64,000 nucleotides of DNA, taken from NCBI GenBank assembly GCA_910578425.1, contig CAJTQX010000006.1, forward strand, positions 1-64,000, written 5' to 3'. How positions within the stretch are numbered: the stretch's first letter is position 1; every line of letters starts with the position of its first letter. The notes under the pieces are model-generated. The model ran no database searches, had not been told where the DNA came from, and was given only the letters and a program-made list of their open reading frames with translations. Positions 16,141 through 25,040 of the stretch are shown here, one piece after another. The stretch is from an uncultured Anaerotignum sp. (lineage in GTDB: Bacteria; Bacillota; Clostridia; Lachnospirales; Anaerotignaceae). Position numbers and translations under genes: made by a program.

Positions 16141-16347
16141 AGGCAGTGTCGTCATGAGTCATGTATTCGTATTTTCGGCATAATTTTGTCGGATTTCAGG
16201 CAAAAATTCGCAGGCGTACAATGCGGCGCGGCATTGCCGCGCCATACGGGCGAAGCCGCCATGCAGGCAGTACGGCAGGAATTTTTAACGAATAAGCCGA
16301 CAAAATTGCCGGAAAGGCGTGTACAGACACTTGTAACGACACTGCCT
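16141..16347. mobile_element. MITE-like element, copy A (207 bp)
   Basis: Terminal inverted repeats AGGCAGTGTCGTCA (left) and AACGACACTGCCT (right), with flanking TT/AA. It has no coding capacity. The interior shares GCAAAAATTCGCAGGCGTAC and AGGAATTTTTAACGAA with copy B and has an extra GC-rich palindrome near 16222-16243. Its right end overlaps the DUF4317 stop codon. Confidence 0.85.
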
Positions 16348-17575
16348 AAAACTCCGCTGCATTCCCATTGATAATCGTCTGCTCATCTTCCTCCAGCGGA
16401 ATTATCAAGCATTTCCTCCCATTGATTACCTCTGTTTTTATCTCCGGCACTTTTTCACCGGAAACCTTCAATATAATCTCTCCTGCCAGCATATCCCCCG
16501 CCGAAGAATCCTCCGCCGCAAGCTGTTCCCGCAGAGCAAGCACCTCCTTCTGCAATGCCTGCCCCCGCTTCGTCTCGGCATGTGCAGCAAGCCTTTTTGC
16601 GTCAAACAGATTTTCCGCCAGCGGCAGCTGTTCGCCAAATTCCTCCGCACAGGCAGCCTCCACTTTGGAAATGACCTCCTCCGGCAGCCGCAAGTCGCTT
16701 TCGGCAATGGCTTCACGCAGTGCTGTGGAAGTCAGCAGAACCGGCTCTGTTTCAAACACCGTTTTATGCTCATCGACCATATCGCTCAAATTCTGCTGAA
16801 TATCAAGTATGACCTCTTCCGCCTCTTCTATCTGCGGCGCAATGACGCTTTCCAATATCGACTGAAAAACCTTTTTCTCCTGCGCGGCTGTCCGGCGCGG
16901 CTCACAGCCCAGTCCATCCTCTATAAAACCCGTCCGTACATCTTTTGTATCTTTCGCGTAATAGCAAAGGGCGTGGATATCACTGCTTCGATTGGAAAAT
17001 GCAGGGAACAGAAAGCCATTTTCCGGCGGCATCACAATCCAGTCTCTGATACGCGGGCCAATGCGGTTTTCATCCTTACGATAGCCCAGCGCGGCTTTGG
17101 AAAGCTCAACCGGACAAATGGCGCAGAGGATATACTCATAGACTTCCTCGGATTCATCCAGCCTGGCGTTATCCGTCGTTTTAGTGATCACGTCATACGC
17201 GTCATGAAACAACAGTATCAGGTAATTTCCAGCATAGTCGTACTGCTCAATAACCAGCTCATAAAACCGTTCCAGCAGCCCATCTGATTTCAGCCTGCTG
17301 TCCCGCAGACCCAACAGAAAATTCTGCTTTTCCGTACCTTCCTCTCCAGACCGAAAGGGCAGCTCCAAAAGCTGGTTGCCTATGGTGCCGGAAAGCGTTT
17401 TTTTGGCGATTTCCAGATATTTGAAAAATTCTTCCTCATCCAGATTCAGAAAGGTTTCGTCAATATGTAAAATACTGTTTTTCTGACTGTCCACATAACA
17501 GCCGCGCAGTTTCGTAAAGGTGCAGTCCTCTTTTTTCAGGCGGCGTTTCAGTTCCGCAATATCTTTTTTCGTCAT
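16346..17575 (-). CDS. DUF4317 family protein
   Basis: 409 residues matching the DUF4317 family of clostridia: the N-terminus MTKKDIAELKRRLKKEDCTF and the conserved RGCYVD, DAYDVITKT and RDWIVMPPENGFLFPAFSNR stretches. No enzymatic motif is evident; the role is unknown. Its TAG stop is formed by the terminal bases of a MITE-like element, so the natural C-terminus may have been shortened or replaced. It is monocistronic. Confidence 0.88.
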   Translation of the reverse strand: MTKKDIAELKRRLKKEDCTFTKLRGCYVDSQKNSILHIDETFLNLDEEEFFKYLEIAKKTLSGTIGNQLLELPFRSGEEGTEKQNFLLGLRDSRLKSDGLLERFYELVIEQYDYAGNYLILLFHDAYDVITKTTDNARLDESEEVYEYILCAICPVELSKAALGYRKDENRIGPRIRDWIVMPPENGFLFPAFSNRSSDIHALCYYAKDTKDVRTGFIEDGLGCEPRRTAAQEKKVFQSILESVIAPQIEEAEEVILDIQQNLSDMVDEHKTVFETEPVLLTSTALREAIAESDLRLPEEVISKVEAACAEEFGEQLPLAENLFDAKRLAAHAETKRGQALQKEVLALREQLAAEDSSAGDMLAGEIILKVSGEKVPEIKTEVINGRKCLIIPLEEDEQTIINGNAAEF

Positions 17576-17820
17576 GGCTATTGCCCCTCCGTTCTCTTCT
17601 AAGATTCAGGAAAATTATACAGGAAACGGAAAAGGATTGCAAGGCGGCCGCCTTCGTTTATTTTTCGCGAAACCTGCCCAAAAGCAAAACGGAAGAACGC
17701 GAACTTTGCAAAAAAATGATGCAAAAAAGAAAAAATCCTGTTTCTTTTCCTGGGAATTTATGCTATGCTTGAACTGTATTTCATCACTCGCTTTTTATAT
17801 GAATGAAGGAGGAGGAAAAA

Positions 17821-19758
17821 ATGAAACATAGCAAAAAAGTGTTATCAATGCTGCTTTCGGCAGCGATGGTAATAGGTCTGTCTGTTCCCGTTTTCGCGGA
17901 CGATATGGACGGAAAGCTGGTCGTTCTGCATACAAACGATATGCACGGGCATTATGAAACAACAGAAGAACAGATTGGCATTGCCGGCGTGGCAGCATTG
18001 AAGAACCACTATGAGGGACTTGGTGCGGACGTTATCCTGCTGGACGCTGGTGACTTTTCTCAGGGCACTACTCTGGTAAACCATGAAAAAGGTCTGAAAG
18101 CGGCGGAATATCTTGTAACAGCAGGGTATGACGCAGTTTCCCTCGGCAACCACGAATTTGACTTCGGCTTTGAGGCATTGCAGGATATTGCGGCAGTCCT
18201 GAAAGCTGGCAACGTTCCCATCCTGGCGGCTAATGTTCTGAAAAAAGGCACGAATGACACTTATTTCGGCGCGTCTGCCATTCTGGAAAAAGACGGCATG
18301 AAAATCGGTATCTTCGGTCTGGACACAGCGGAAACACAGACGAAATCCGCACCCAGTGCTGTAAAGGATCTGCAGTTCTTAGACGGCAGGGAAATGTTCG
18401 CAGCGGCACAGGCGCAGGTGGACGCACTCAAGGCTGAGGGCTGTGACTACATCATCTGTCTCTGCCATCTTGGCGTAGATGCCGAAAGCGCGGGCAGACA
18501 GTCCACTGATCTGGCGGCTGCCGTAACAGGCATTGACCTGATCGTAGACGGACACAGCCACACAGAGATAGACGGCGGTCAGATGGTCGGTGATACCATG
18601 ATCGTCAGCACAGGCTCTTATCTGGCAAACATCGGTACAGTTGTCATTGACAAGGAAACCAAAGAAGAAACCGCAAAGCTCATCAGCGCGGCAACATTTG
18701 CAGAGGATTTCGCATATGACGAGGATCTGACAAAAATGGTCGCGGCTGACACAGCGGAGGTCAGAGAAATCTACGAAGGCATTTTCGCAACAACAGAAGT
18801 AGACCTTGACGGCGAAAAAGACCCCGGCGTTCGGACAAAGGAAACAAATCTCGGCGACTTCTCCTCCGATGCATACCTGTATGCAGCACGGGAGTATGTC
18901 AAAGAGCAGGGCATGGATATCAGCGTTGATATCGCTCTGTCCAACGGCGGCGGCATTCGCGCAAGCGTTCCCGCTGGTGAAATTTCCATGAACACACTGT
19001 ATACCGTTTTCCCTTATGGCAATACGGTCGTGCTCGTAACCATCACAGGCGAACAACTGCTTGAGGTTCTGGAAGCATCTACATTCTCCACACCGACAGC
19101 AATCGGCGGGTTCCCGCAGATTGCAGGCGCGGAATACACAGTTGATACCTCTGTAGCGTATAAGAACGGCGAACAGTATCCTGATTCTACCTATTTCGCA
19201 CCGGCAGAACCCGGCAGCCGCGTTACCATCACAAGCGTAAACGGCAAACCTTTCGACCTGAAAGCAAACTATACCGTTGTTGTAAACAGCTTCCAGGCTG
19301 AAGGCGGCGATACATACTACGCACTGACACAGGGCTCTTTCGTGCATGACACAGCTATCGTTGACGCGGACGCGCTCATCAGCTACGTAAACTCCCTTGG
19401 CGGCGTAATTGGCAAAGAATATGCAGAGCCTCAGGGCAGAATCAGTATCACAGGCGAGGCTGCGGCAGAACCTGCTGCTCCCGCAGAGCCCACTGCTCCG
19501 GCAGAGCCCGCTGCTCCCGCAGAGCCCGCTGAACCTGTAACACCCGCCGAAACTGTTGTTCCTGCTGAGAAGGAAGAAACCGACACATCTGTAATCACAG
19601 ACCTGTACCGCGTCATTGCCGGCGATACGCTTTGGAAGATAGCAAAAGAACAGCTTGGCAACGGCAGCAAGTGGAATGAAATTTTTGAAGCAAACAGAAA
19701 GACCATCAAAAACCCGAACCTGATTTATATTGGGCAGGAACTGGTTATCAACAAGTGA
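17821..19758 (+). CDS. Secreted 5'-nucleotidase / metallophosphoesterase with LysM domain
   Basis: 645 residues. Signal peptide, then a calcineurin-like phosphoesterase domain (LHTNDMHGH, DAGDFSQG, GNHEFDFG, HSHTE), a 5'-nucleotidase C-terminal domain (LSNGGGIRASVPAGEI, FQAEGGDTYYAL), an Ala-Pro-Glu repeat linker (about residues 545-580) and a C-terminal LysM domain (YRVIAGDTLWKIAKEQLG, NPNLIYIGQELVI). It likely hydrolyses extracellular nucleotides while held to peptidoglycan. The ATG at 17821 has AGGAGGAGG directly upstream. Confidence 0.94.
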   Translation: MKHSKKVLSMLLSAAMVIGLSVPVFADDMDGKLVVLHTNDMHGHYETTEEQIGIAGVAALKNHYEGLGADVILLDAGDFSQGTTLVNHEKGLKAAEYLVTAGYDAVSLGNHEFDFGFEALQDIAAVLKAGNVPILAANVLKKGTNDTYFGASAILEKDGMKIGIFGLDTAETQTKSAPSAVKDLQFLDGREMFAAAQAQVDALKAEGCDYIICLCHLGVDAESAGRQSTDLAAAVTGIDLIVDGHSHTEIDGGQMVGDTMIVSTGSYLANIGTVVIDKETKEETAKLISAATFAEDFAYDEDLTKMVAADTAEVREIYEGIFATTEVDLDGEKDPGVRTKETNLGDFSSDAYLYAAREYVKEQGMDISVDIALSNGGGIRASVPAGEISMNTLYTVFPYGNTVVLVTITGEQLLEVLEASTFSTPTAIGGFPQIAGAEYTVDTSVAYKNGEQYPDSTYFAPAEPGSRVTITSVNGKPFDLKANYTVVVNSFQAEGGDTYYALTQGSFVHDTAIVDADALISYVNSLGGVIGKEYAEPQGRISITGEAAAEPAAPAEPTAPAEPAAPAEPAEPVTPAETVVPAEKEETDTSVITDLYRVIAGDTLWKIAKEQLGNGSKWNEIFEANRKTIKNPNLIYIGQELVINK

Positions 19759-19823
19759 TTTGAAATACGAATAGACAGGTAACATCGTTGGTACATTGCA
19801 GACGGCTGTCTGAAACAGAAAAC

Positions 19824-19860
19824 GGGGAGGGGCAGAAATCTTCAGCCCCTCCCCTGCTTT
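19824..19860 (+). terminator. Terminator of the 5'-nucleotidase gene
   Basis: GGGGAGGGGC (19824-19833) pairs perfectly with GCCCCTCCCC (19845-19854) around an 11-base loop and is followed by TGCTTT. Confidence 0.85.
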
Positions 19861-19881
19861 ATACACAAATGGTATGTACTG

Positions 19882-20361
19882 TTATACAGGTACTTTCCAG
19901 AAACTATCCGTTTCAACATTTTCATAATGGCGATTTTTAATGATATCTGGGATCACATCGACCGATGGAAATTCCTCCGCAATTTCACCACATAAACGCA
20001 TAAGCAGCTCATCACCAATCTTTTCCGAATATTTTCCCCGCAAAGCCTTTTCGTACCAGCGAATCAGGTCCCTTTCCGTAACAATACTTTGAATACGATT
20101 ATGCCACCCAATTTGCGTTAATAAGGAAACAATACTATCTCGTTCCACATCCTTGCACACTATGACAACCTTATCACTCGAAACACTGCCCACAATGCCT
20201 TTCGCCAGCTCAGCATCCAGACTCAAATGCTTAATCTGAATAGCCGGTCCCCAGTTGGAATACATATCAAGACCACGGTCTGCCGCATTTGTAACGCCAA
20301 CTCGGTAAACCTTTGCGTCCTGCATATAGCTTGGATTTGAAAAATCAAGACACATTACCAT
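19882..20361 (-). pseudogene. C-terminal fragment of a HaeII-like type II restriction endonuclease
   Basis: A 159-residue frame resembling the C-terminal half of the HaeII-type family: YRVGVTNAADRGLDMYSNWG then PAIQIKH fits the PD-(D/E)xK-like D...QxK core, followed by DKVVIVCKD and a conserved tail (RWYEKALRGKYSEKIG). The full enzymes are roughly twice this length. The frame begins 4 bases from a MITE-like relic and nothing coding lies beyond it, so the N-terminal half was lost. No cognate methyltransferase is visible. Whether the fragment is expressed is unknown. Confidence 0.65.
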
Positions 20362-20364
20362 TTT

Positions 20365-20397
20365 AGGTGTGTGACGACACTTGTGACGACACCGCCT
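20365..20397. mobile_element. MITE-like element relic, copy D
   Basis: Only an end remains: GTGACGACAC occurs twice and the stretch ends ACACCGCCT, matching the right terminus of the copies at 16347, 26796 and 44039. It abuts the truncated endonuclease frame. Confidence 0.6.
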
Positions 20398-20556
20398 GGT
20401 TCTTCCAGAGAAGTTTTTCAGGCTATCATGGAAGCGAACAGATTTTTATGTATTATAGCATTTTCTGAGTGTTTTTCCAATAGACACGCTAAAGTTTGTC
20501 CCCTTTCCTGTTTTATCATACAGCAAACAGAAGAAAGGCTTTCGGTTCTCCCTTTT

Positions 20557-21432
20557 TCAGGATGCTTTTCCTTTTTTATTAAACACAACAATACTGGCAA
20601 TGATAGCCGCACCGCCGATAAACGTCCCCGCATTTGGTATTTCCTTCAAAAGCAGGAAACCCATGACCGCAGACAGGAGCGGCGTAACAAAGTTAAAATT
20701 CGTTACTTCGCTGATGCGTTCCGCATAGGACATTGCCTCGCCCCAGAAGAAATACGCTGCCGCACTCGGAAACGCGCCAAGATAAACAATGGCGGCGATT
20801 TGCTTATGGTTCGCAGCAAACAGCTCATTTACGCCCTGCACAGACCAGAAGCTGAGCAAAAGCGCGCCGCAAAGCATACTGTATGTAACAATTTCAAGTG
20901 CGTTGTAGCCCAGGGAAGACAGTTCGCGGTTAATCAGGTTATATCCACAGAAGGAAACAGCGGCTCCGAGTGTCCAGAGCAAGCCAACATTAATGGAAAA
21001 AATGCCGTCCCAAAGCAGGAGCAGAAGCACTCCGGCAAATGCCGAGAATATGGCAGCCCAGCCAATCGGCGAAAGTCTTTCGTTATACATACGTGCAGCC
21101 GCAATTGCCGTCAGTATCGGCGTGACCGCAATAACGATGCTGCTCGTGGCAGAAGTCAGCGTCTGTATACCTGTGTTGAAGGCGATGAGATATATGCCAA
21201 ATCCAAGCGCGCCGGAAAGAATAAAAAGCGGCACATCCTTTTTCTCAGGCAGGCGGATATGGCGGATTTTTCCAATCAGCAAAAGGAAAACAGTCGCAAT
21301 CCCGCAGCGCAGAAAGCCAAGAGAATACGAAGAAAACTGCTCCTGTGCGATTTTCGTCAAAGGAAAAGCTGACGCCCATATTAACACCGTCAAAAGGCCA
21401 TAGGCCAGAACTTTTTTTCGATTGGAAGTCAT
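20557..21432 (-). CDS. EamA/DMT-superfamily transporter
   Basis: 291 residues, ten hydrophobic helices arranged as two EamA repeats (LIWASAFPLTKIA in the first, ALGAAVSF-type start of the second). Members export amino acids or metabolites; the substrate here is unknown. It is monocistronic and divergent from tRNA-Thr. Confidence 0.9.
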   Translation of the reverse strand: MTSNRKKVLAYGLLTVLIWASAFPLTKIAQEQFSSYSLGFLRCGIATVFLLLIGKIRHIRLPEKKDVPLFILSGALGFGIYLIAFNTGIQTLTSATSSIVIAVTPILTAIAAARMYNERLSPIGWAAIFSAFAGVLLLLLWDGIFSINVGLLWTLGAAVSFCGYNLINRELSSLGYNALEIVTYSMLCGALLLSFWSVQGVNELFAANHKQIAAIVYLGAFPSAAAYFFWGEAMSYAERISEVTNFNFVTPLLSAVMGFLLLKEIPNAGTFIGGAAIIASIVVFNKKGKAS

Positions 21433-21584
21433 GTTCTATCACTCCGTTTTCTCATTCTTGAAAGCAGGTCATGGCAGATTACCGTATTCTGCAACAAATA
21501 CTATAACATGTTTTATGGAAAAAACAAGGGATTTTAGAGGAATTTGCTGCCGGAAAAATTTTTCGTTTGTTTGTATTTTTCTGC

Positions 21585-21613
21585 TTGCTTTTTCCAAAAA
21601 AGAATGATATAAT
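21585..21613 (+). promoter_or_regulatory. tRNA-Thr promoter
   Basis: TTGCTT at 21585-21590, a 17-base spacer, and TATAAT at 21608-21613, about 20 bases before the tRNA. Confidence 0.8.
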
Positions 21614-21634
21614 AAAAAACGTGCTTGAGAGCAT

Positions 21635-21707
21635 GCTACTGTGGCTCAGTTGGTAGAGCAATTGATTCGTAATCAATAGGTCGGGGGTTCGAGTCCCCCC
21701 AGTAGCT
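21635..21707 (+). tRNA. tRNA-Thr, anticodon CGU
   Basis: The cloverleaf reads acceptor GCTACTG/CAGTAGC, D-arm GCTC...GAGC, anticodon stem ATTGA/TCAAT around loop TTCGTAA (anticodon CGT in DNA) and T-arm GGGGG-TTCGAGT-CCCCC, with discriminator T. CCA is not encoded. It reads ACG codons. Confidence 0.96.
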
Positions 21708-21711
21708 TCTG

Positions 21712-21738
21712 AAAACCTTGATATTTCAAGGTTTTTTT
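21712..21738 (+). terminator. tRNA-Thr terminator
   Basis: AACCTTGA (21714-21721) pairs with TCAAGGTT (21726-21733), followed by seven T including the stem end. Confidence 0.85.
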
Positions 21739-21782
21739 CTTTATCAGGATATGAAATTCCGCACTATTAAGGAGGTTTTATC

Positions 21783-22676
21783 ATGCTGGAAACCAGACAG
21801 ACCAACCGTTTTGCACTGCTTTTTTTTCTCTATTTTATAGGGGTGACTTTAGGGCTGGCGTTATTCCCTCCTTTTTATTCCCTCTCCTACGCGGAGCAGT
21901 CCACATTAGATTACGTGCTGGCGTTTCTGCCTCCCATTTGTCTTTATTTCCTGTTCACAAAAAAATCCCCGCGGGAAACCCTCCGCCTGAAGCCTTTAGG
22001 CTGGAAAAACCTGATACTGGTGGTGCTGCTGAGCTTTGCTGTGAAACCGCTGATGGCATTTTTTTCCTATTTTTCTCAACTGTTTTTTCCCAATCCCGTT
22101 GAGGCTTCTTCCGGCGCGATTTATTCGTCCAGTTTTCTCTCCATGCTGTTCACAATCGCGGTACTGCCCGCTGTGTTTGAAGAACTTGTCATGCGCGGCA
22201 TTATACTCTCCGGCTACCGCTCCTTTGGGACACTCAAAGCCTCGCTTGCAACAGGGTTTTTGTTTGCCATGCTCCATTTAAGCCCCCAGCAGTTCCTTTA
22301 TGCGTTCTGCGTAGGCGCGCTGTTCTGCGTACTTGTGCAGCGGACCGGATCAATTTTTTCTTCCATGATACCGCATTTTTTAATCAACGCCGATACGGTC
22401 ATTGGAATATTTTCCGCCGGAGCAGATACTTCCGTCGCAGTGTCCCCGCCCGCAACGATTCTGTTCATCTACGTAAGCATTTTTGCATTGCTGTCTTTGC
22501 CCATTCTTGCCGGACTGCTGTATCTGTTTTTTAAGGTCAATCCTCTGCCCGCGGTGCCTGCAACACATCTGGCTGAGGAGGAGCCGCTTCCAAAAGCACG
22601 CTTTCTTACACCGTCTGTCCTGCTGCTCTGCATCGTATATTTCCTGCTGGGGATTCTGCCGGAACTGTTTTCCTGA
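21783..22676 (+). CDS. CPBP family intramembrane metalloprotease
   Basis: 297 residues, about eight membrane segments. It carries the Abi/CPBP motifs PAVFEELVMRG (about residues 128-138), FAMLHLSPQQF and a late HFLINADTV. This group includes CAAX-type prenyl proteases and bacteriocin self-immunity proteins; the substrate is unknown. AAGGAGG precedes the ATG. Confidence 0.93.
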   Translation: MLETRQTNRFALLFFLYFIGVTLGLALFPPFYSLSYAEQSTLDYVLAFLPPICLYFLFTKKSPRETLRLKPLGWKNLILVVLLSFAVKPLMAFFSYFSQLFFPNPVEASSGAIYSSSFLSMLFTIAVLPAVFEELVMRGIILSGYRSFGTLKASLATGFLFAMLHLSPQQFLYAFCVGALFCVLVQRTGSIFSSMIPHFLINADTVIGIFSAGADTSVAVSPPATILFIYVSIFALLSLPILAGLLYLFFKVNPLPAVPATHLAEEEPLPKARFLTPSVLLLCIVYFLLGILPELFS

Positions 22677-22685
22677 TCCGCACGC

Positions 22686-22728
22686 AAAAACGGTGAAAGT
22701 CTTATAAATCCAGACTTTCACCGTTTTT
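22686..22728. terminator. Bidirectional terminator, 17-pair perfect stem
   Basis: AAAAACGGTGAAAGTCT (22686-22702) and its exact complement (22712-22728), loop of 9, between the convergent CPBP gene and the SpoVT-derived end of the recombinase frame. Because it follows the SpoVT stop by only 12 bases, it is probably the original spoVT terminator. Confidence 0.92.
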
Positions 22729-22740
22729 ACAATTCTTCTC

Positions 22741-23199
22741 TTACTGCTCCATCTGTTTCCCCAAAAAACCAGCCGCTGTCTGCGCCAGCTTTCCCTCGAC
22801 TTCCCCCATCTTTTTGTCCTTGGAAAGGAACACAATTGCTCCCATAGCATCCCCTTCTGCAATGATGGGTACAATCAACTGATGGTTATAACTTTCGGAA
22901 ATGTCGTCCTCCAAAACAGGGACAAAGTTGTCGTCATTCCTGTCCGCAATCAACGCGGTACGACGGTTAATGCAGCTCTCCATCTCCGGACTGATATGTT
23001 TTTCAAAAAATTCCTTTTTTCCCCCTCCGGAAACCGCAATGATCTGGTCTTTGTCCACAATGCAGGTAATATGTCCTGCCGTCTGCGCCAGCGATTCTGC
23101 GTATTCCTTCGCAAATGCCCCCAGTTCCCCGATCGGGGAATATTTTTTCAGTATGATTTCACCTTCTCTGTCTGTGAAAATCTCCAGCGGGTCGCCGCC
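22741..23199 (-). pseudogene. spoVT: Separated C-terminal part of spoVT (152 codons)
   Basis: The last 152 codons of the chimeric frame match SpoVT from the GDPLEIF position (about residue 31 of the usual 178) to the end, including the conserved ILKKYSP, KEYAESLA, IAVSGGGKKEF, SYNHQLIVPIIAEGDAMGAI and GFLGKQMEQ. The missing part is the first half of the AbrB-like DNA-binding domain, so this segment alone cannot bind DNA as SpoVT does. Its own promoter and start are absent; any expression depends on the recombinase. Confidence 0.88.
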
Positions 23200-24894
23200 A
23201 CTGATAACATTGACAGTATAAGGCTTGTCCCGCTTGTTGCGCTCCTGATGGACGATTTCCTGTGTCAGCGCGTCCTCCTGGATCCCCTCACATTCCAGGA
23301 AATCCGCCGCTTGCAGGATTGCCCCGATATCGGCTTTCAGCTTCACCTCGATTCGGTTTTCATAGACCGTAATGTGCTCAATAAGGAAATCCAAATCCGT
23401 TTTATCCAGTTTTTCCTTCCGCAGTATCCCGTCAAAGACCTCCGCCGCAGTCCGTGCAATCCTTCCCATACGTCCTACCGCGTTCTGCCGGTTCTCATTC
23501 AGCACCATCTGCGCTTTCAGCGAGCTGATTTTTTCCTCCAGCTCCGCCTCCATCTCGTCATAGGTCTGTTCCAGAAGCTCCTCCCGCTCCGGGTGCTTCA
23601 TGATGTCCCTGATGCGCTGGCGTTTCGTAGCTTTTAATTCCTCATAGCAAAAATCCATCTGCTTTTGCAGGCTTGCCGCTGCTTCCGCCCCTTTTTCCAG
23701 CCCGGAGGTTCCCGCTTTGGCCGCCATATCCAGCCGCTCCATCATATCAGCGGAATTCTCTTTTATTCGCCGGAGATATTCTTTCAGGATATTGTCCAGC
23801 ATATCCACCCGCGTATGGTGGCTTGTACATGCCTTCCGCCCCCGCCTGTGGTAGCTGCCGCAAACATAGGCGGGCTTGAGGTCGCCGCGGCTCATGGAGA
23901 ACATCGGGCTTCCGCAATCCCCGCAGTAGAGATAGCCGGAATAGGTATTGTCATATTTTTTCTGCCCCCGGTAATGCGACCTTGTGCGTTTCTGACGCTG
24001 CTCCTGCGCTATGGCAAAGGTACGCGCGTCCAATATCGGCTCGTGGTGGTTTTCAAAAACGATGTGCTCATCCTCGTCCGTCTTCCTGTCCCCGCCGTTT
24101 ATTTTCTTGCGGGTATATTTACCCTGACGGAGCGTGCCGATATAGAAATCATTTTCCAAAATGCCCTGTACCGTCGCAATGCTCCATTCCTTCTTTGCCC
24201 GCAGCTTTGTTTCTTCACCGTTTGCCTCCCGCCGCAATTTTTCCGCCATGCGCGGCGTCGGGATATTCAAGTCCGTTAGATGGTTTGCGATTTTTTTATA
24301 TCCCCAACCGCTGATATAAAGGTCATATATCATATTTACCACTGCCGCCGCAGGGGGGTATGTTTCAAACGCCATAGTCTTGGTATTCGTAATGACATAG
24401 CCATATGGCACGGCGCAGATCCATTTCCCATCATTCTGCCGCCGCTTGATGACAGACTTTACCTTTTTGCTCGCATCGGTAACAGGCATTTCATTGATTA
24501 AGAAACGGAACTGTATCGCCGTCCAGTCGTCATAGGTCGGGTAGTCGATATTGTCCCCGATGGAGATGATGCGCACGCCCTGGTCGCGCAAATCCTCCAA
24601 TTCCACCAGCCCGCGGCTGTTGCGCCGGGAAAAACGGGAAAAATCCTTCACAACAAGGATGTCATATTGATGGCGCATCAGCAGGGGGCGCATCTCCTGA
24701 TAACCCTCCCGTTGCTCGAACGTGTAGCCGGAACGGTCGCGGTCTTCGTAAAACGTCAGCGCGCTCTGCGGGAATTTCCTGCTGACAAAGTCCTTGATGA
24801 TGGCTTTCTGGTTCTCTATGGAAGTGTTGTCGCGGTCTAATTCATCGTCCACCGAAATGCGGCAGTAGCCCGCAATATCATAGGTTTCCGTCAT
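22741..24894 (-). CDS. Large serine recombinase read through into SpoVT C-terminal domain (chimeric frame)
   Basis: 717 residues in one open frame. Residues about 1-150 are a serine resolvase domain with catalytic Ser14 in GYCRIS. A recombinase domain follows, then a zinc ribbon (YCGDCG about 323-328; CGSYHRRGRKAC about 345-356) and a coiled coil (about 400-500). From about residue 566 the sequence changes abruptly to the GAF-type sensor half of sporulation regulator SpoVT (DPLEIFTDREGEIILKKYSP to MGEVEGKLAQTAAGFL). The start at 24894 has GAGGGGTGAGGAC before it. The simplest reading is an integrated element whose recombinase gene ends in the attachment site, so in the chromosome its frame continues into the split spoVT. 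I could not find the SpoVT N-terminal half in the window. Confidence 0.9.
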   Translation of the reverse strand: MTETYDIAGYCRISVDDELDRDNTSIENQKAIIKDFVSRKFPQSALTFYEDRDRSGYTFEQREGYQEMRPLLMRHQYDILVVKDFSRFSRRNSRGLVELEDLRDQGVRIISIGDNIDYPTYDDWTAIQFRFLINEMPVTDASKKVKSVIKRRQNDGKWICAVPYGYVITNTKTMAFETYPPAAAVVNMIYDLYISGWGYKKIANHLTDLNIPTPRMAEKLRREANGEETKLRAKKEWSIATVQGILENDFYIGTLRQGKYTRKKINGGDRKTDEDEHIVFENHHEPILDARTFAIAQEQRQKRTRSHYRGQKKYDNTYSGYLYCGDCGSPMFSMSRGDLKPAYVCGSYHRRGRKACTSHHTRVDMLDNILKEYLRRIKENSADMMERLDMAAKAGTSGLEKGAEAAASLQKQMDFCYEELKATKRQRIRDIMKHPEREELLEQTYDEMEAELEEKISSLKAQMVLNENRQNAVGRMGRIARTAAEVFDGILRKEKLDKTDLDFLIEHITVYENRIEVKLKADIGAILQAADFLECEGIQEDALTQEIVHQERNKRDKPYTVNVISGGDPLEIFTDREGEIILKKYSPIGELGAFAKEYAESLAQTAGHITCIVDKDQIIAVSGGGKKEFFEKHISPEMESCINRRTALIADRNDDNFVPVLEDDISESYNHQLIVPIIAEGDAMGAIVFLSKDKKMGEVEGKLAQTAAGFLGKQMEQ
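23185..23205. other. Probable attachment-site junction (recombinase/spoVT)
   Basis: The change from recombinase-like to SpoVT-like protein falls at VISGG-DPLEIF, at about 23190-23200. Large serine recombinases use short core sequences, so the exact crossover cannot be fixed from one end only. Confidence 0.6.
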
Positions 24895-25040
24895 GTCCTC
24901 ACCCCTCTCGTTCCAGTATATCACTGCTTTCTTTACAACGGAATCGGAATATATTTCCAATGCCCCAGCCATTTTTTAGTGTCATTGGGCAAAGCCCCCT
25001 TGGCGCCCATATGCGCCTTAGGGGCTTCCTTCCCTCCCGG

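Noticed and set aside
18379..19866. 495-codon minus-strand frame over the 5'-nucleotidase
   Set aside because: Antisense shadow, Cys/Phe-rich, with no homology pattern; the plus-strand gene has signal peptide, catalytic motifs and LysM.
24895..24972. N-terminal extension of the recombinase frame reading GALEIYSDS, resembling an AbrB/SpoVT motif
   Set aside because: It lies upstream of the good ribosome binding site and the resolvase start. The likeness to GDPLEIF is short, DNA identity is low, and another frame here reads as the tail of the upstream gene.
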